A stretch of 64,000 nucleotides of DNA from JBEVOS01 sp964563395 (GTDB lineage: Bacteria; Pseudomonadota; Alphaproteobacteria; Caulobacterales; Aquidulcibacteraceae), in contig CAZLWK010000015.1 of the NCBI GenBank assembly GCA_964563395.1, forward strand, positions 1-64,000, written 5' to 3'. The number at the start of each line of letters is the position of its first letter. The stretch's first letter is position 1. Shown here in pieces: positions 25,496 through 34,451 of the stretch. Made by a program: the position numbers and the translations under genes. Under the pieces are notes generated by a model, which saw only the letters and a program-made list of their open reading frames with translations, had not been told where the DNA came from and ran no database searches.

Positions 25496-27784
25496 TTAGA
25501 AGCGGTAGCCGACCTCGATGCCGACGGTGCGCGGCGTCCCCTTCGTCACGAAGTTGAACGTCGAGGACGGCGGCACATTCAGCACGACCGCATCGGAATT
25601 GTATTCCTCGTCCGTGAGATTGCGGGCCCAAAGCGTGGCGGACCAGCGCTCGCCCTCAAGCCCAACGCGGGCGTTGAAGAGATCGAGCTCGGGACGGGCC
25701 GTGCCGGGCGTGTTTTCTGTGTCGAACCAGATTTCGCCGGTGCGATTCCATTCCGCCCGCGCCAAGAGATCGACGCCGGAGAACACAGCCTGGCGATATT
25801 GCACGCCGAAGAACGCCGAATGATCCGGCGTGAACGGGAAATTGTTCCCCACGGTGCCGGGCAATTCGTTGTTCTCCTTGATCTCCGATTCCAAAATTCC
25901 CGCGCCGCCGAACAGCGTGAACGCGTCATTGAGCCGGAAGTTGAAATCGAACTCAGCGCCCTGGATTTCGTTTTCCTGCACGATGGAAATGACGCGGCTG
26001 AGCGAGAACGGGAAGAATTGGAAGAAGTGTGCGTTCTCCACCGTGGTGGTGAAGACCGCCCCGTTCAACGACAAGCGGCCATCGGACAGGCTGGCGCGCC
26101 CGCCAACCTCGAACGAGCGCGATGTCTCTTCCTCGAAATCGTCCTGAACGGTGGTGCCCACGACGCCATCGACATTGATGATGGCGTTGCGGCTGCCGAG
26201 CGGATTGAAGCCGCCCGAACGGAAGCCCTCGCCATACGTGGCGTAGAACGTGAGATCGTCGGTGGCTTCGTAGCGCAGGGAGATGCGCGGCTGCAGCTTC
26301 TCGAACGAGGCGGTGCGTGTCGCGCCAAGTGCGGCCGAGGCGCTGGGAACCGTGTTGACGTTTTCGCGATCTTCCGCGTCGTACCGCAGCGCGAGCGAGA
26401 TTTCGAGCTGATCGGTCAGATCGTACGCCGCTTGCCCGAACACCGCCCAAGCGGAATTGTTGTTGTCGCCGCCTGTGCCGGCCACGCCCGGATCGCCGAC
26501 ATTGAGAACAGGCGCGCGGCGGATCGCATTGCCGGTGCCGAAATCGCCCGTCAGCAGAAGAATGTCCCGCTGAAAGTCGATGTAATAGGCGCCGAGAATG
26601 TAGCGGAAGCGCTGCGTTTCATCGGAAGCGAAACGCACCTCCACGGACGTGTCCGTCTGGTTGCGCTCCTGATATTGCGCGCCGTCGCGATCGGTCGGGC
26701 CATAGCCCTCATAGAGCGAAGGATCGAGGAAGAAATCGACCGGCGCGGGGCATGGATCGAGACCGGGGCAAATGCCGAACAGGGCAAGATCGGCCGCGCC
26801 CTCGCCGCCCATGGATTCTTCAAGGTCGTTGTGGGCGACGAACGCCGTCAACGCGCCGCCCCAAATCTCCCAATTCATCCGCGCGGAGACGCCATAGCGC
26901 TCCTGCTCGTTGAAGGATTCAAGATTACCGACGAAGGGAATCGAGGTGTCTTCGGTGTCGACGCCCGTTTCAAAGCCCGGCGTGCCAGAGAATTGATTGT
27001 TGAAGGCGAACGAATACCCCTCGACCTCGCCATAATTGACCCCGAAATCGAACTCGAGCGTCGGCGAGACCTCCCAGATCGCGCGGCCGCGTAACACCAA
27101 TTCCTCGAACGGATCTTCCTTTTCACCGCGCGTGATGTTGTCGAAATAGCCGTCGCGGTCCGTGTAATTCACGGTCAGACGCGCGAACAACGTATCGGCC
27201 ACGAGCGGGCCCGAAATGTAGCCCCCGATCTGGCTCTCTTCGCCTTCGAATTCGTAACCGAGATCGACGCGCCCCTCGAACGCGGGGCCGGGGCGGCGCG
27301 TATTGATCAGGACCGCGCCGCCGATGGCGTTGCGGCCATAGATTGACCCGATCGGGCCCTTGATGACTTCGATCTGCTGAATGTCGGAAAGTTCTTGATT
27401 GAACGCGTTCGGGTTCGGCACCAGCACGCCGTCCACCACATAGGCGAAAGGCGGCTCGGTGTCGCGCGGCTGGATCACGCCGCGAATATGCACCTGGCTT
27501 TCACCGACATTGGTCGTCTGAATGAAGCTCACGTTCGGCGTCAGCGCGATGAAATCCTGCGGGCGCTCGATGCCGGCGTCCTCGATCGTGCGCGCCGTGA
27601 AGGCGTTCACGGCGAGCGGCACATCCTGCAGCGCCTCCGTCCGCTGACGCGCCGTCACGACGATGGTGTCGACACCATCCGACGCCGAAGGCGCCGTCTG
27701 GGCCGAGGCGCCGCCCACGCCGATCAGCGCCGTAAGGCCGGCCAATCCTAAAACTTTCACGGAAAACAGCGGGTTATGCGCCAT
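25496..27784 (-). CDS. TonB-dependent outer-membrane receptor 1
   Basis: A 762-residue protein: signal peptide ending near GGASAQ, TonB box-like DTIVVTARQR, plug domain (DVPLAVNAFTAR ... IYGRNAIGGAVLINTRRPG) to about residue 165, then a 22-strand barrel closing in the aromatic terminus VGIEVGYRF. It imports a ligand using TonB-ExbBD energy. The GAGGGGATC ribosome site precedes the ATG at 27784, and the operator at 27854 lies 70 bases upstream, placing it in GntR regulon 1 with hyuAB and the lyase, whose substrate it may import. Confidence 0.92.
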   Translation of the reverse strand: MAHNPLFSVKVLGLAGLTALIGVGGASAQTAPSASDGVDTIVVTARQRTEALQDVPLAVNAFTARTIEDAGIERPQDFIALTPNVSFIQTTNVGESQVHIRGVIQPRDTEPPFAYVVDGVLVPNPNAFNQELSDIQQIEVIKGPIGSIYGRNAIGGAVLINTRRPGPAFEGRVDLGYEFEGEESQIGGYISGPLVADTLFARLTVNYTDRDGYFDNITRGEKEDPFEELVLRGRAIWEVSPTLEFDFGVNYGEVEGYSFAFNNQFSGTPGFETGVDTEDTSIPFVGNLESFNEQERYGVSARMNWEIWGGALTAFVAHNDLEESMGGEGAADLALFGICPGLDPCPAPVDFFLDPSLYEGYGPTDRDGAQYQERNQTDTSVEVRFASDETQRFRYILGAYYIDFQRDILLLTGDFGTGNAIRRAPVLNVGDPGVAGTGGDNNNSAWAVFGQAAYDLTDQLEISLALRYDAEDRENVNTVPSASAALGATRTASFEKLQPRISLRYEATDDLTFYATYGEGFRSGGFNPLGSRNAIINVDGVVGTTVQDDFEEETSRSFEVGGRASLSDGRLSLNGAVFTTTVENAHFFQFFPFSLSRVISIVQENEIQGAEFDFNFRLNDAFTLFGGAGILESEIKENNELPGTVGNNFPFTPDHSAFFGVQYRQAVFSGVDLLARAEWNRTGEIWFDTENTPGTARPELDLFNARVGLEGERWSATLWARNLTDEEYNSDAVVLNVPPSSTFNFVTKGTPRTVGIEVGYRF

Positions 27785-27853
27785 ATTGATCCCCTCGCCT
27801 TGGCGTGCGGAGGGGCCCGACCGAGAACAACCGGCCGGCGCGAACGCCCCGCT

Positions 27854-27863
27854 TTGTATACAA
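27854..27863. promoter_or_regulatory. Operator TTGTATACAA upstream of TonB receptor 1
   Basis: A perfect copy of the regulon-1 decamer, 69 bases upstream of the receptor ATG and between it and the 3' end of gntR1, so it can control only the receptor transcript. Confidence 0.68.
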
Positions 27864-27906
27864 GACGGCTAATCCGCGCGGCTTGTCAAAGAAATTTCAC
27901 GCAGAA

Positions 27907-28572
27907 TTAGCGTTTTGCCGGATCAAGCGGCTCCAGCGCATCAGTTGCGATCGCCCGCCAAGCCGCAAGCACATGCGAGCGCATCACGGAGGAGGCCCAG
28001 GCAGGATCGCCCTTCTCCATGGCGGCGACGATTTCCAGATGATGACGCATCGAGCGCGTGAGCGCCGCCTCGTCATAGCGGCTGATCGTGCGCAGGGAGA
28101 GCGGCACATCCATCACCTGGCTCATCAGCGATTTCAGCCGCGACGAGCCCGACGCGTCGATGATCAAACGATGAAACCGCGCATTGAGATCGCCGATCTT
28201 TTCGCGATGACCGGGCTTCTTGCGCTCCGCCAGCGCCTCCATCTCACTCGCCAATTGCGCGAGCTGCGCCAATTCCGGACGTGTGAGGCGCGTGGTCGCC
28301 CGCTCCACGGCGCGCGCTTCAAGCACGGCGCGGAGCGAGAAAATGTCCTCCACCTCTTCGATCGTCCAGGAGCGCACAACAACGCCGAGCCGGGGCCTGA
28401 CGGCCACGAGCCCTTCCGCATCCAGTCTGCGAAACGCCTCGCGCACGGGCGTGCGGCTGACGCCCGCGAGATTGGCGACCTCTTCCTCGAGCAAGCGCTC
28501 GCCCGGCGGCAGGGCGCCGTTCAAAATCCCGGCCCGGAGATAGGTATAGGCGCGCTCGGCGGCGGCGGACAT
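27907..28572 (-). CDS. FadR-type GntR family transcriptional regulator 1
   Basis: A 221-residue regulator; the start at 28572 (MSAAAERAYT) follows the isochorismatase stop by 8 bases. The N-terminal winged helix (about 1-70) has PGERLLEEEVANLAGVSRTP then VREAFRRLDAEGLV; the C-terminal FCD domain has DLNARFHRLI and the distal His residues (RSMRHHLEIV, SHVLAA) that bind metal or organic-acid ligands in this family. Cotranscribed with the isochorismatase under an operator-like site, so it is probably autoregulated. It likely represses the TTGTATACAA genes until a pathway intermediate binds the FCD pocket. Confidence 0.9.
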   Translation of the reverse strand: MSAAAERAYTYLRAGILNGALPPGERLLEEEVANLAGVSRTPVREAFRRLDAEGLVAVRPRLGVVVRSWTIEEVEDIFSLRAVLEARAVERATTRLTRPELAQLAQLASEMEALAERKKPGHREKIGDLNARFHRLIIDASGSSRLKSLMSQVMDVPLSLRTISRYDEAALTRSMRHHLEIVAAMEKGDPAWASSVMRSHVLAAWRAIATDALEPLDPAKR

Positions 28573-28580
28573 GGGCGGCT

Positions 28581-29225
28581 CTATCCTTTCCTGGCGGACA
28601 GCGCGGCGAGGCCTGCCTTTAGATCGACGACGTCGGCGTATTTTGCGTCGAGATCGAACAGATTGGATTCGTGCGTGGCAAGGTCGCGGTCCGCGCAGGC
28701 GTCGCGCACCACGAGTGGAACAAATCCGTGCTGACACGCATCGACCGCGCTCGCCCGCACGCAGCCCGAAGTCGAGACGCCCCCGATGACGAGCGTATCG
28801 ACGCGAAGCGCTGTCAAGGTCGCGGCGAGCGACGTGCCGAAAAACGCCGATGCATATTGTTTGGTGATCACTATCTCATCGGCGCGCGGCGCGACAGCTT
28901 CGCACAAGGCGCCCAACGCGGGATCGGCGCCCGGAGCGAAAGCCTTCAACGCCGGCACTTTTCGGAAAAAGACGCCGCCATCGGCGCCGCCGGCCTGATA
29001 AGCCACTTTGGTGTGGATCACCGGCGCGCCCGCCGCGCGCGCGGCGTCCAAGAGCGGGCGCGCATTGCGAAGGACGTCCGGGCGCGCCAGGTAGAGCGAC
29101 GCGCCCTCAATGAAATAGGCGCCGACAAGGTCGATAAGCAGCAGAGCCGGCCGATCGCCAGCGCCGAGGCGCGCTGAAAAGCCGGCCGCAGCGTAATCGG
29201 CCTCGCGTGCATCCCTGCCGGCCAC
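28581..29225 (-). CDS. Isochorismatase-family amidohydrolase (N-carbamoylsarcosine amidase/maleamate amidase-like)
   Basis: A 214-residue protein with a GTG start at 29225 behind GGGAG. The cysteine-hydrolase triad is Asp32 (LLLIDLVGAYF), Lys122 (VITKQYASAFFGT) and Cys155 (GGVSTSGCVRASA). The spacing Lys to Cys of 33 and the STSGCVRA sequence match N-carbamoylsarcosine amidase and maleamate amidase. Because ATP-dependent N-methylhydantoinase (HyuAB) makes N-carbamoyl amino acids, this enzyme could act directly after HyuAB. Cotranscribed with gntR1. The exact substrate is inference. Confidence 0.85.
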   Translation of the reverse strand: MAGRDAREADYAAAGFSARLGAGDRPALLLIDLVGAYFIEGASLYLARPDVLRNARPLLDAARAAGAPVIHTKVAYQAGGADGGVFFRKVPALKAFAPGADPALGALCEAVAPRADEIVITKQYASAFFGTSLAATLTALRVDTLVIGGVSTSGCVRASAVDACQHGFVPLVVRDACADRDLATHESNLFDLDAKYADVVDLKAGLAALSARKG

Positions 29226-29250
29226 GGCGCGCTCCCTTGAACTCGCCGTT

Positions 29251-29260
29251 ATGTATACAA
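29251..29260. promoter_or_regulatory. Operator-like ATGTATACAA upstream of the isochorismatase-gntR1 operon
   Basis: One mismatch from the regulon-1 decamer, 25 bases upstream of the GTG start. It would give autoregulation of gntR1. Confidence 0.55.
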
Positions 29261-29318
29261 ACGCGGCCGCTGGCGCAATTTATCCGATCAATTCCGACAA
29301 CGTCCCGCGAGCGCCTGG

Positions 29319-31457
29319 CTACTCGAAAGCCGCGCTGAACCGCGCGCCGACGATGCGCGGGGCGCCGCGCTGCGTATATTCCAGAAGCCCGGGCGCGGCG
29401 ATCTGCGCATCGACCAGATAATCCTCGTCCAGAACATTGTCGGCGAACAGCGTGAAGCTGTAACGGTCGCGCCAAGTCAGGCCCGCGCTCAAGTCAAGGA
29501 GGCCGTACGCGTCCTGGCTGGCGAAGTCCGAATTGTCCGGCCGGAAGAAGGTCTTGCTTCTCCAACCATATTGAGCGCGTAGCGCGAGTTCGGCGTCCGC
29601 CCCCACGGGCCGCGTATAATCCACGACGAAACTCGCCGCCGTCCGCGGCGCACGGTTCAGGCGGGCGCCAGAATAATCCTGGCTCATCGAGGCGACAAAA
29701 CGATCATACGTCGCGTCGAGCAACGAAACGTTGAGGCCCAGGGTGAGGCCTTCCATCGGCAGCAGACGAAGTGACGCCTCCACGCCTTGACCGGTGGCGG
29801 CGCCCGCATTGCGCGTCACCACATTGGCGCCTTCATTCACCAAGACTTGCAAATCGGAATAATCAAACTGGAAGGCGGCCACTTCGAATTGCATGCGGCC
29901 GTCCGCGACATCGCCTTTCAGGCCAAGTTCGTAAGACCACATCGATTCCGGATCGAATGCCGGCCCGGGATTGATCTGATTGAACCCACCTGACTTGTAC
30001 CCGCGCGCGGCGGAGGCATAGAGATTGATACGATCGGTGAGAGCATACGTAATCGCGAGCCTTGGCTGCAGAGCGTCCCAGGATTCGCTTTGATCGACAC
30101 GCCCAGCCGTTGGAGTGATGAAAAGCGTGCCTAGGACGTTGGCGCCGCCTGGGATATCGACGCTAAAGTCCTTTTCGTCCCGCGCGTAGCGGAGGCCGGC
30201 GGTCATGGTGAGCCGATCCGTCGTACGCCATTCCACATCGCCAAACAGCGAATAGCTGGTCGTTTCCGTCTGGCCGATTGATCGCTCGATCAGATTGGTG
30301 TCGCCCGCGCTTCCAATCGCGGTCGCGCAATCGAGGCCGAAGAGCACGAGGCAAAAATCCTCTTCGGAGGCGAGGGCGAATTGCGTCGATCTGGCGTCGT
30401 TGAAATAATAGCCCGCGCCGATAAACCACGAGAAGCGATCGCCAGCGCCCGCGAGGCGTACATCCTGGCTGAACGCGCGGTCTTCCCCGTCCGTGCCGAA
30501 ATGCAGCAGCTTGAACGGACCTGCGTCCGTATCCTCCAGATATTGATTGTCGGACTCGCGCGCCGACGTGATGCTCACGAGATCAAGGCCGCCAAGCGCA
30601 AATTCGAGACGCAAGGTGGCCTGCAATTTATCAATACGATCGTAGCCGCCCTCCCCGAGGTCGGATATGGGCGCTCCAAAAGCGTCCGCGGGCCCGAAGA
30701 TTGGGCTGCGATAGCCTTGCGGGCCATTGTCCACGCTTTGGCCCTCGATGGTGAAGGCGCCGTCGAAGGTGTCGGTCTCAAGCCGTAGCCCAAGTCGGCC
30801 GCTGAGGGTTTCGATGTCGAAGAAATCGCCACCGGCTTGATTATCGAGCCACCCGTCGCGCGCCCGATAGGCCAGCGCGGCGCGGCCGCTCAAGCGCGGC
30901 GCGAAAGCCCCGTTGATCACGCCGCGTACGATGCGCCCATCATAGTCTTCCGCTTCCGCCTCAAGACGCGCTTCGAAATCCTGGCTTGGCCGGTTGGTCG
31001 TGATGCTCACCGCGCCGGCGGTCGTGTTGCGCCCGAAGAGCGAGCCTTGCGGTCCGCGAATGACCTCCACGCGCGAGACATCCAGCAGATCGGACAGCGC
31101 GCCGACATTGCGTCCCTGATAAACCTCATCGACATAAATCCCCAGCGCGGGATCGGACCCGACGCCGAAATCTTCCGTGGAGACGCCGCGCACCGTGATC
31201 CGCGGCGTGGTGGCGGACACGGAAGCCCCAGAGAGGCCGGGCGAAAAGGCCACCAGATCATCCGGCGTCACCGCGCCCAGCCGCGCCAATTCGTCGGCGT
31301 TGAAGGGAGTGACCGCCATCGGCACGTCACGCAGCGCCTGCTCGCGTTTCTGCGCCGTGACGACGATTTCGTCCTGGTCGCTCTGCGCGGCGGCAGGCGC
31401 GCCGATCGCCGCGAGCGCGAGCAAGAGAAAACTGGCGCCAGTTTCATTTTTTGACAT
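29319..31457 (-). CDS. TonB-dependent outer-membrane receptor 2
   Basis: A 712-residue receptor: the start at 31457 (MSKNETGASF) follows GGGGAGC. Signal peptide to APAAAQ, TonB box DEIVVTAQKREQ, plug with GSLFGRNTTAGAVSITTNRPS, then a barrel ending VGARFSAAFE, which lacks the usual final Phe because one extra Glu follows it. It is the last gene of the eight-gene TetR operon, 23 bases after the MAPEG gene, so its ligand is probably the substrate of that operon. The gap to the isochorismatase operon is 93 bases. Confidence 0.92.
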   Translation of the reverse strand: MSKNETGASFLLLALAAIGAPAAAQSDQDEIVVTAQKREQALRDVPMAVTPFNADELARLGAVTPDDLVAFSPGLSGASVSATTPRITVRGVSTEDFGVGSDPALGIYVDEVYQGRNVGALSDLLDVSRVEVIRGPQGSLFGRNTTAGAVSITTNRPSQDFEARLEAEAEDYDGRIVRGVINGAFAPRLSGRAALAYRARDGWLDNQAGGDFFDIETLSGRLGLRLETDTFDGAFTIEGQSVDNGPQGYRSPIFGPADAFGAPISDLGEGGYDRIDKLQATLRLEFALGGLDLVSITSARESDNQYLEDTDAGPFKLLHFGTDGEDRAFSQDVRLAGAGDRFSWFIGAGYYFNDARSTQFALASEEDFCLVLFGLDCATAIGSAGDTNLIERSIGQTETTSYSLFGDVEWRTTDRLTMTAGLRYARDEKDFSVDIPGGANVLGTLFITPTAGRVDQSESWDALQPRLAITYALTDRINLYASAARGYKSGGFNQINPGPAFDPESMWSYELGLKGDVADGRMQFEVAAFQFDYSDLQVLVNEGANVVTRNAGAATGQGVEASLRLLPMEGLTLGLNVSLLDATYDRFVASMSQDYSGARLNRAPRTAASFVVDYTRPVGADAELALRAQYGWRSKTFFRPDNSDFASQDAYGLLDLSAGLTWRDRYSFTLFADNVLDEDYLVDAQIAAPGLLEYTQRGAPRIVGARFSAAFE

Positions 31458-31480
31458 AAGATGCTCCCCTTCCAAACCTT

Positions 31481-31924
31481 TTAATTCGTCGGCGGCGAAA
31501 CCACCGCGTAACGCCAAAATTCGTTCTCAATGAGCGCCATCGCGACAAGCACGACGAGCGCGAGCATCACCGCCAGACCCGCCATCCAGCTATAGCCGCG
31601 CACGGTGCGCAGATCGGCGTAATAGGCGCCCATATGGACCACGCGGCAGACGAGAAAGAAGAGCGCAAGCGCATTGGTCCAAAGCGGCTCGGCGGAGGCG
31701 GCGATCGCGGCGCCGGCAAGCGCCCAGAAGGGCGGCATGTTTTCCAAGCTGTTCGCCGCCGCGCGCGAGGCGCGGAACAACGCATTGTCATGCGCGCCGG
31801 GAACGGGCGTGCCTGGCGTGTGCTTGGCGGCGTCCATGGCAAGGTCAGCAATGATGAGCTGCACGACATAGAGGAGAGCAAGGCCCGCGATCGCCGCCAG
31901 CGTCGGTCCGTAGGCGGCGATCAT
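31481..31924 (-). CDS. MAPEG family membrane protein
   Basis: A 147-residue integral membrane protein with four predicted helices: LAAIAGLALLYVVQLIIADL, ENMPPFWALAGAAIAASA, NALALFFLVCRVVHMGAYYA and WMAGLAVMLALVVLVAMAL. The arrangement, with RAxNSLENMPPF in the first cytoplasmic loop and CRVVHMGAYY, is that of MAPEG proteins (membrane glutathione transferases and relatives). Bacterial members are mostly uncharacterised. The start overlaps the amidase stop by 4 bases. A glutathione- or lipophile-handling role in the operon is possible. Confidence 0.85.
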   Translation of the reverse strand: MIAAYGPTLAAIAGLALLYVVQLIIADLAMDAAKHTPGTPVPGAHDNALFRASRAAANSLENMPPFWALAGAAIAASAEPLWTNALALFFLVCRVVHMGAYYADLRTVRGYSWMAGLAVMLALVVLVAMALIENEFWRYAVVSPPTN

Positions 31925-33354
31925 GCGTCGCCCCTTCCACTTGGCGCGCGCGCAAACCCGCCCTCGGGTTCGAACATGCGAGCAAGCGCATAGAGAACGC
32001 CCTCGCCTTGGCGTCGGCCCACGAGTGCAAGACTGGCCGGCATGCCGCGTTCACATCCAATGGGCGCGGCGAGCACGGGATGACCGCTCACATTGAAAGC
32101 AGGCTGATCTCCGGCATCGCCCAAATACGCCGCGAGCCGCGCGAACGGATTCGCATTCACGTCGGGCGCCAAGGGCGCGGGGGCATAAACGGTCGGCAGC
32201 GCAAGCGCATCGACATCGAACAAGGCGCGGTCGATGTCGTCTTGCAGGCGACGGCGGGCGTACTGCGCCCGCGCATAGAGCGTGGGGCGCAGTTGCATCG
32301 CGGCGTGACCGGCGACCAACAACGCCACCAAGACATCCGGCGCATTGGCGCGGGATTGCTCCATCGTTTCGGTCCAGCGCTCGTCGGCGGCGAAGCCGAG
32401 CGAAGCACCGGGCGCCGCCCATTGCGCCGCTTGTCCGATTGCGTAGATCGCGGCGTGGATGGCGGGCGCGGCGTCGAGCGCCGCCGCACGAATTGGGACA
32501 AGTTCGACGCCCGCCTCTTCGAGCGCGCCGAGCTCTGCGCGCACAGCTTCCGAGATGAACGGATCGGCCTTCGCCATGCAGTGCTCGAGCACACCTAGGC
32601 GCAAGCGCCCCGCACCTTTGTGCTGCAGGGCTTCAAGCGGCTGATCGCTCATCGCAGCGAGCGCGGCCATGTTGGCGTCGACACTCAAACTCAGCGGACC
32701 GGCATGCTCCAGCGTCGGCTCGATGGAGGCGACACCGTCATAGGGCACAAGGCCGAAGGTCGGCTTCATGCCCAACACGCCGCAGCGCGCCGCGGGAACG
32801 CGAATGGAGCCGCCGCTATCGGTGCCGATTGCCACATCGACGGCGCCGCACGCGACCAAAGCGGCCGATCCCGAGGACGAACCGCCGGCGGAAAGATCCG
32901 GCGCCCACGGATTGGCGACAGGGCGCGGCCGGCTGGTGAAGCTCTCGCCTCCCTGCACCATGTCCTCGCACTGCGCCACACCCACGAGATGCGCGCCGTT
33001 CGCCAGCAGACGCTCAACGAGCAAAGCGTCGCGATCCATGATGTCGCGGCGTGCGCCGCCTAGCCCCAAGGGCCAATGCGCGACGGCGATATTGTCCTTC
33101 ACGGCGACGCGCAGCCCGCTCAATGCGCCGGCGCGCGTCGGCGTACGCTCTCCGCGCCACGCCCAGGCGCCGAAAGGATTGTCGCGTGCGTCGGGCTCAT
33201 GGCCGTGCAGGTCCACGACGATCGTCCGCTCATCAATGCGGTCGGTTTGCGTCAAAAGAGCGTCCAGCGTCGCGGCGCACAAAGCGCGCCGCATATCATC
33301 CGACGGCAGACGCAGCGCATCCCACGCACGTTCGAGGGCGTGCGCGGAGTTCAT
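31921..33354 (-). CDS. Amidase signature family hydrolase
   Basis: A 477-residue amidase with the Ser-cisSer-Lys triad: Lys86 (LRVAVKDNIAV), Ser159 in SAGGSSSGSAALVA, and nucleophile Ser183 in GTDSGGSIRVPA; the 24-residue spacing equals that of fatty acid amide hydrolase. It hydrolyses carboxamides to acid and ammonia or amine. Its 4-base overlaps with both neighbours place it in the TetR operon, where the acid product could be activated by the acyl-CoA synthetase. No signal peptide, so it is cytosolic. Confidence 0.92.
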   Translation of the reverse strand: MNSAHALERAWDALRLPSDDMRRALCAATLDALLTQTDRIDERTIVVDLHGHEPDARDNPFGAWAWRGERTPTRAGALSGLRVAVKDNIAVAHWPLGLGGARRDIMDRDALLVERLLANGAHLVGVAQCEDMVQGGESFTSRPRPVANPWAPDLSAGGSSSGSAALVACGAVDVAIGTDSGGSIRVPAARCGVLGMKPTFGLVPYDGVASIEPTLEHAGPLSLSVDANMAALAAMSDQPLEALQHKGAGRLRLGVLEHCMAKADPFISEAVRAELGALEEAGVELVPIRAAALDAAPAIHAAIYAIGQAAQWAAPGASLGFAADERWTETMEQSRANAPDVLVALLVAGHAAMQLRPTLYARAQYARRRLQDDIDRALFDVDALALPTVYAPAPLAPDVNANPFARLAAYLGDAGDQPAFNVSGHPVLAAPIGCERGMPASLALVGRRQGEGVLYALARMFEPEGGFARAPSGRGDA

Positions 33355-34451
33355 GCGACGACGATTTCGAATAAGGGGCCGGCATGACCAAGGCCGGCCG
33401 CCAATTCAGCGAACACGTCAGCCGGTTCAAACACCGCCTCCGGCGCATGCACGCCGCATGGCAGCCCCTTCTCCAACGCCACAGCGAGCGCCGCGACGAG
33501 CGGACGCGCCGTCACCTCCGCCACATCCGCACCGCGCAGAAAACTCGGCGCGGCGAAGGCGTAAGCGCCGGGCCGAGAAGCGATGGCGAATATGCCAGGA
33601 AAATGCGGCTCCGGTTCCGGCGCGCCATTAGGCTCATAGCCGCGCGTGAGTAAGTCGACGGCGGCGTGAACATCGAGCGCGCCGGAATCGATACGTCCCG
33701 CGGCATCGGCCAGCGCCGCCGCCAATTGCGGGTGCAGCACCATGACATTCACGCACTCCCGCAGTGTGGGAAACGTGCGCGGCAAAGTCACCGCCTCCGG
33801 ATGACCTACCGTCTGCGCCGCGCGCGCCCCCCGCCCGGGCCAATGAACCTCCATCGCCTGCAAGGGCGGGCGATCGACGAACACGCCGCTTTCCAGCACG
33901 CGGATTAACCCCGACGATTGATGCAGCCAGTGCGCCTGCGCCGCCGAACCTGGCGGGCCCGGATCGTTCTCCAGCGTCCATCCCGTGATGAGGCGCGTGG
34001 GCGCGCCGATCGCGCGCGCCGCCGCGACAGCGAGAAGATTGCAGAGGCCCGGGCTCGCGCCCATGCCGATCACCGCGCGCGCGTCACGCTCCTTGGCGGC
34101 TGCGTCGCGCTCAAGGCTCGTCAGCGTGGGCTCCCAATCGTCATTCACGTCGAGATAGAGCGCGCCGACCGCGATCGCCGCGTCCAAGATCGGCGCCGCG
34201 AATTTGTAATAGGGTCCCACGCAATTGAGGACGATTTCGGCGTCGCTCATGTAGGCTTTCAAGCGCGCTTCGTCCGTCACATCCAACGCGCCAGCGGCGG
34301 CGTTCGCACCGATCTCGCCGGCAATGGCGACGGCGATAGCCGCGTCCTTGTCGAGGATGACGATCCTGCGTTCCGGAAAGCGGCGCGCGCAGAGCCGCGC
34401 GGCATGCGCGCCCACACCCCCGGCGCCGAGAATGAGTAAATCGCGCGACAT
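33351..34451 (-). CDS. Saccharopine dehydrogenase-like NAD(P)-binding protein
   Basis: A 366-residue protein. The start at 34451 (MSRDLLILGAGGVG) overlaps the transporter stop as TGATG. Rossmann motif LLILGAGGVGAHAARLCA at the N-terminus, then ALDVTDEARLKAYM, VLNCVGPYYKFA and GMGASPGLCN as in saccharopine dehydrogenase or trans-acting enoyl-reductase relatives. True lysine-pathway saccharopine dehydrogenase is unlikely in this operon; an amino-acid or imine oxidoreductase acting on the imported substrate is more plausible. The C-terminal domain is not recognisable by motif. Confidence 0.82.
   Translation of the reverse strand: MSRDLLILGAGGVGAHAARLCARRFPERRIVILDKDAAIAVAIAGEIGANAAAGALDVTDEARLKAYMSDAEIVLNCVGPYYKFAAPILDAAIAVGALYLDVNDDWEPTLTSLERDAAAKERDARAVIGMGASPGLCNLLAVAAARAIGAPTRLITGWTLENDPGPPGSAAQAHWLHQSSGLIRVLESGVFVDRPPLQAMEVHWPGRGARAAQTVGHPEAVTLPRTFPTLRECVNVMVLHPQLAAALADAAGRIDSGALDVHAAVDLLTRGYEPNGAPEPEPHFPGIFAIASRPGAYAFAAPSFLRGADVAEVTARPLVAALAVALEKGLPCGVHAPEAVFEPADVFAELAAGLGHAGPLFEIVVA

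Noticed and set aside
25799..27094. 431-codon frame antisense to TonB receptor 1, and similar ones at 20019-21191, 40858-42201 and 59936-61129
   Set aside because: All lie fully within well-supported genes on the opposite strand and have no recognisable domain or ribosome site.
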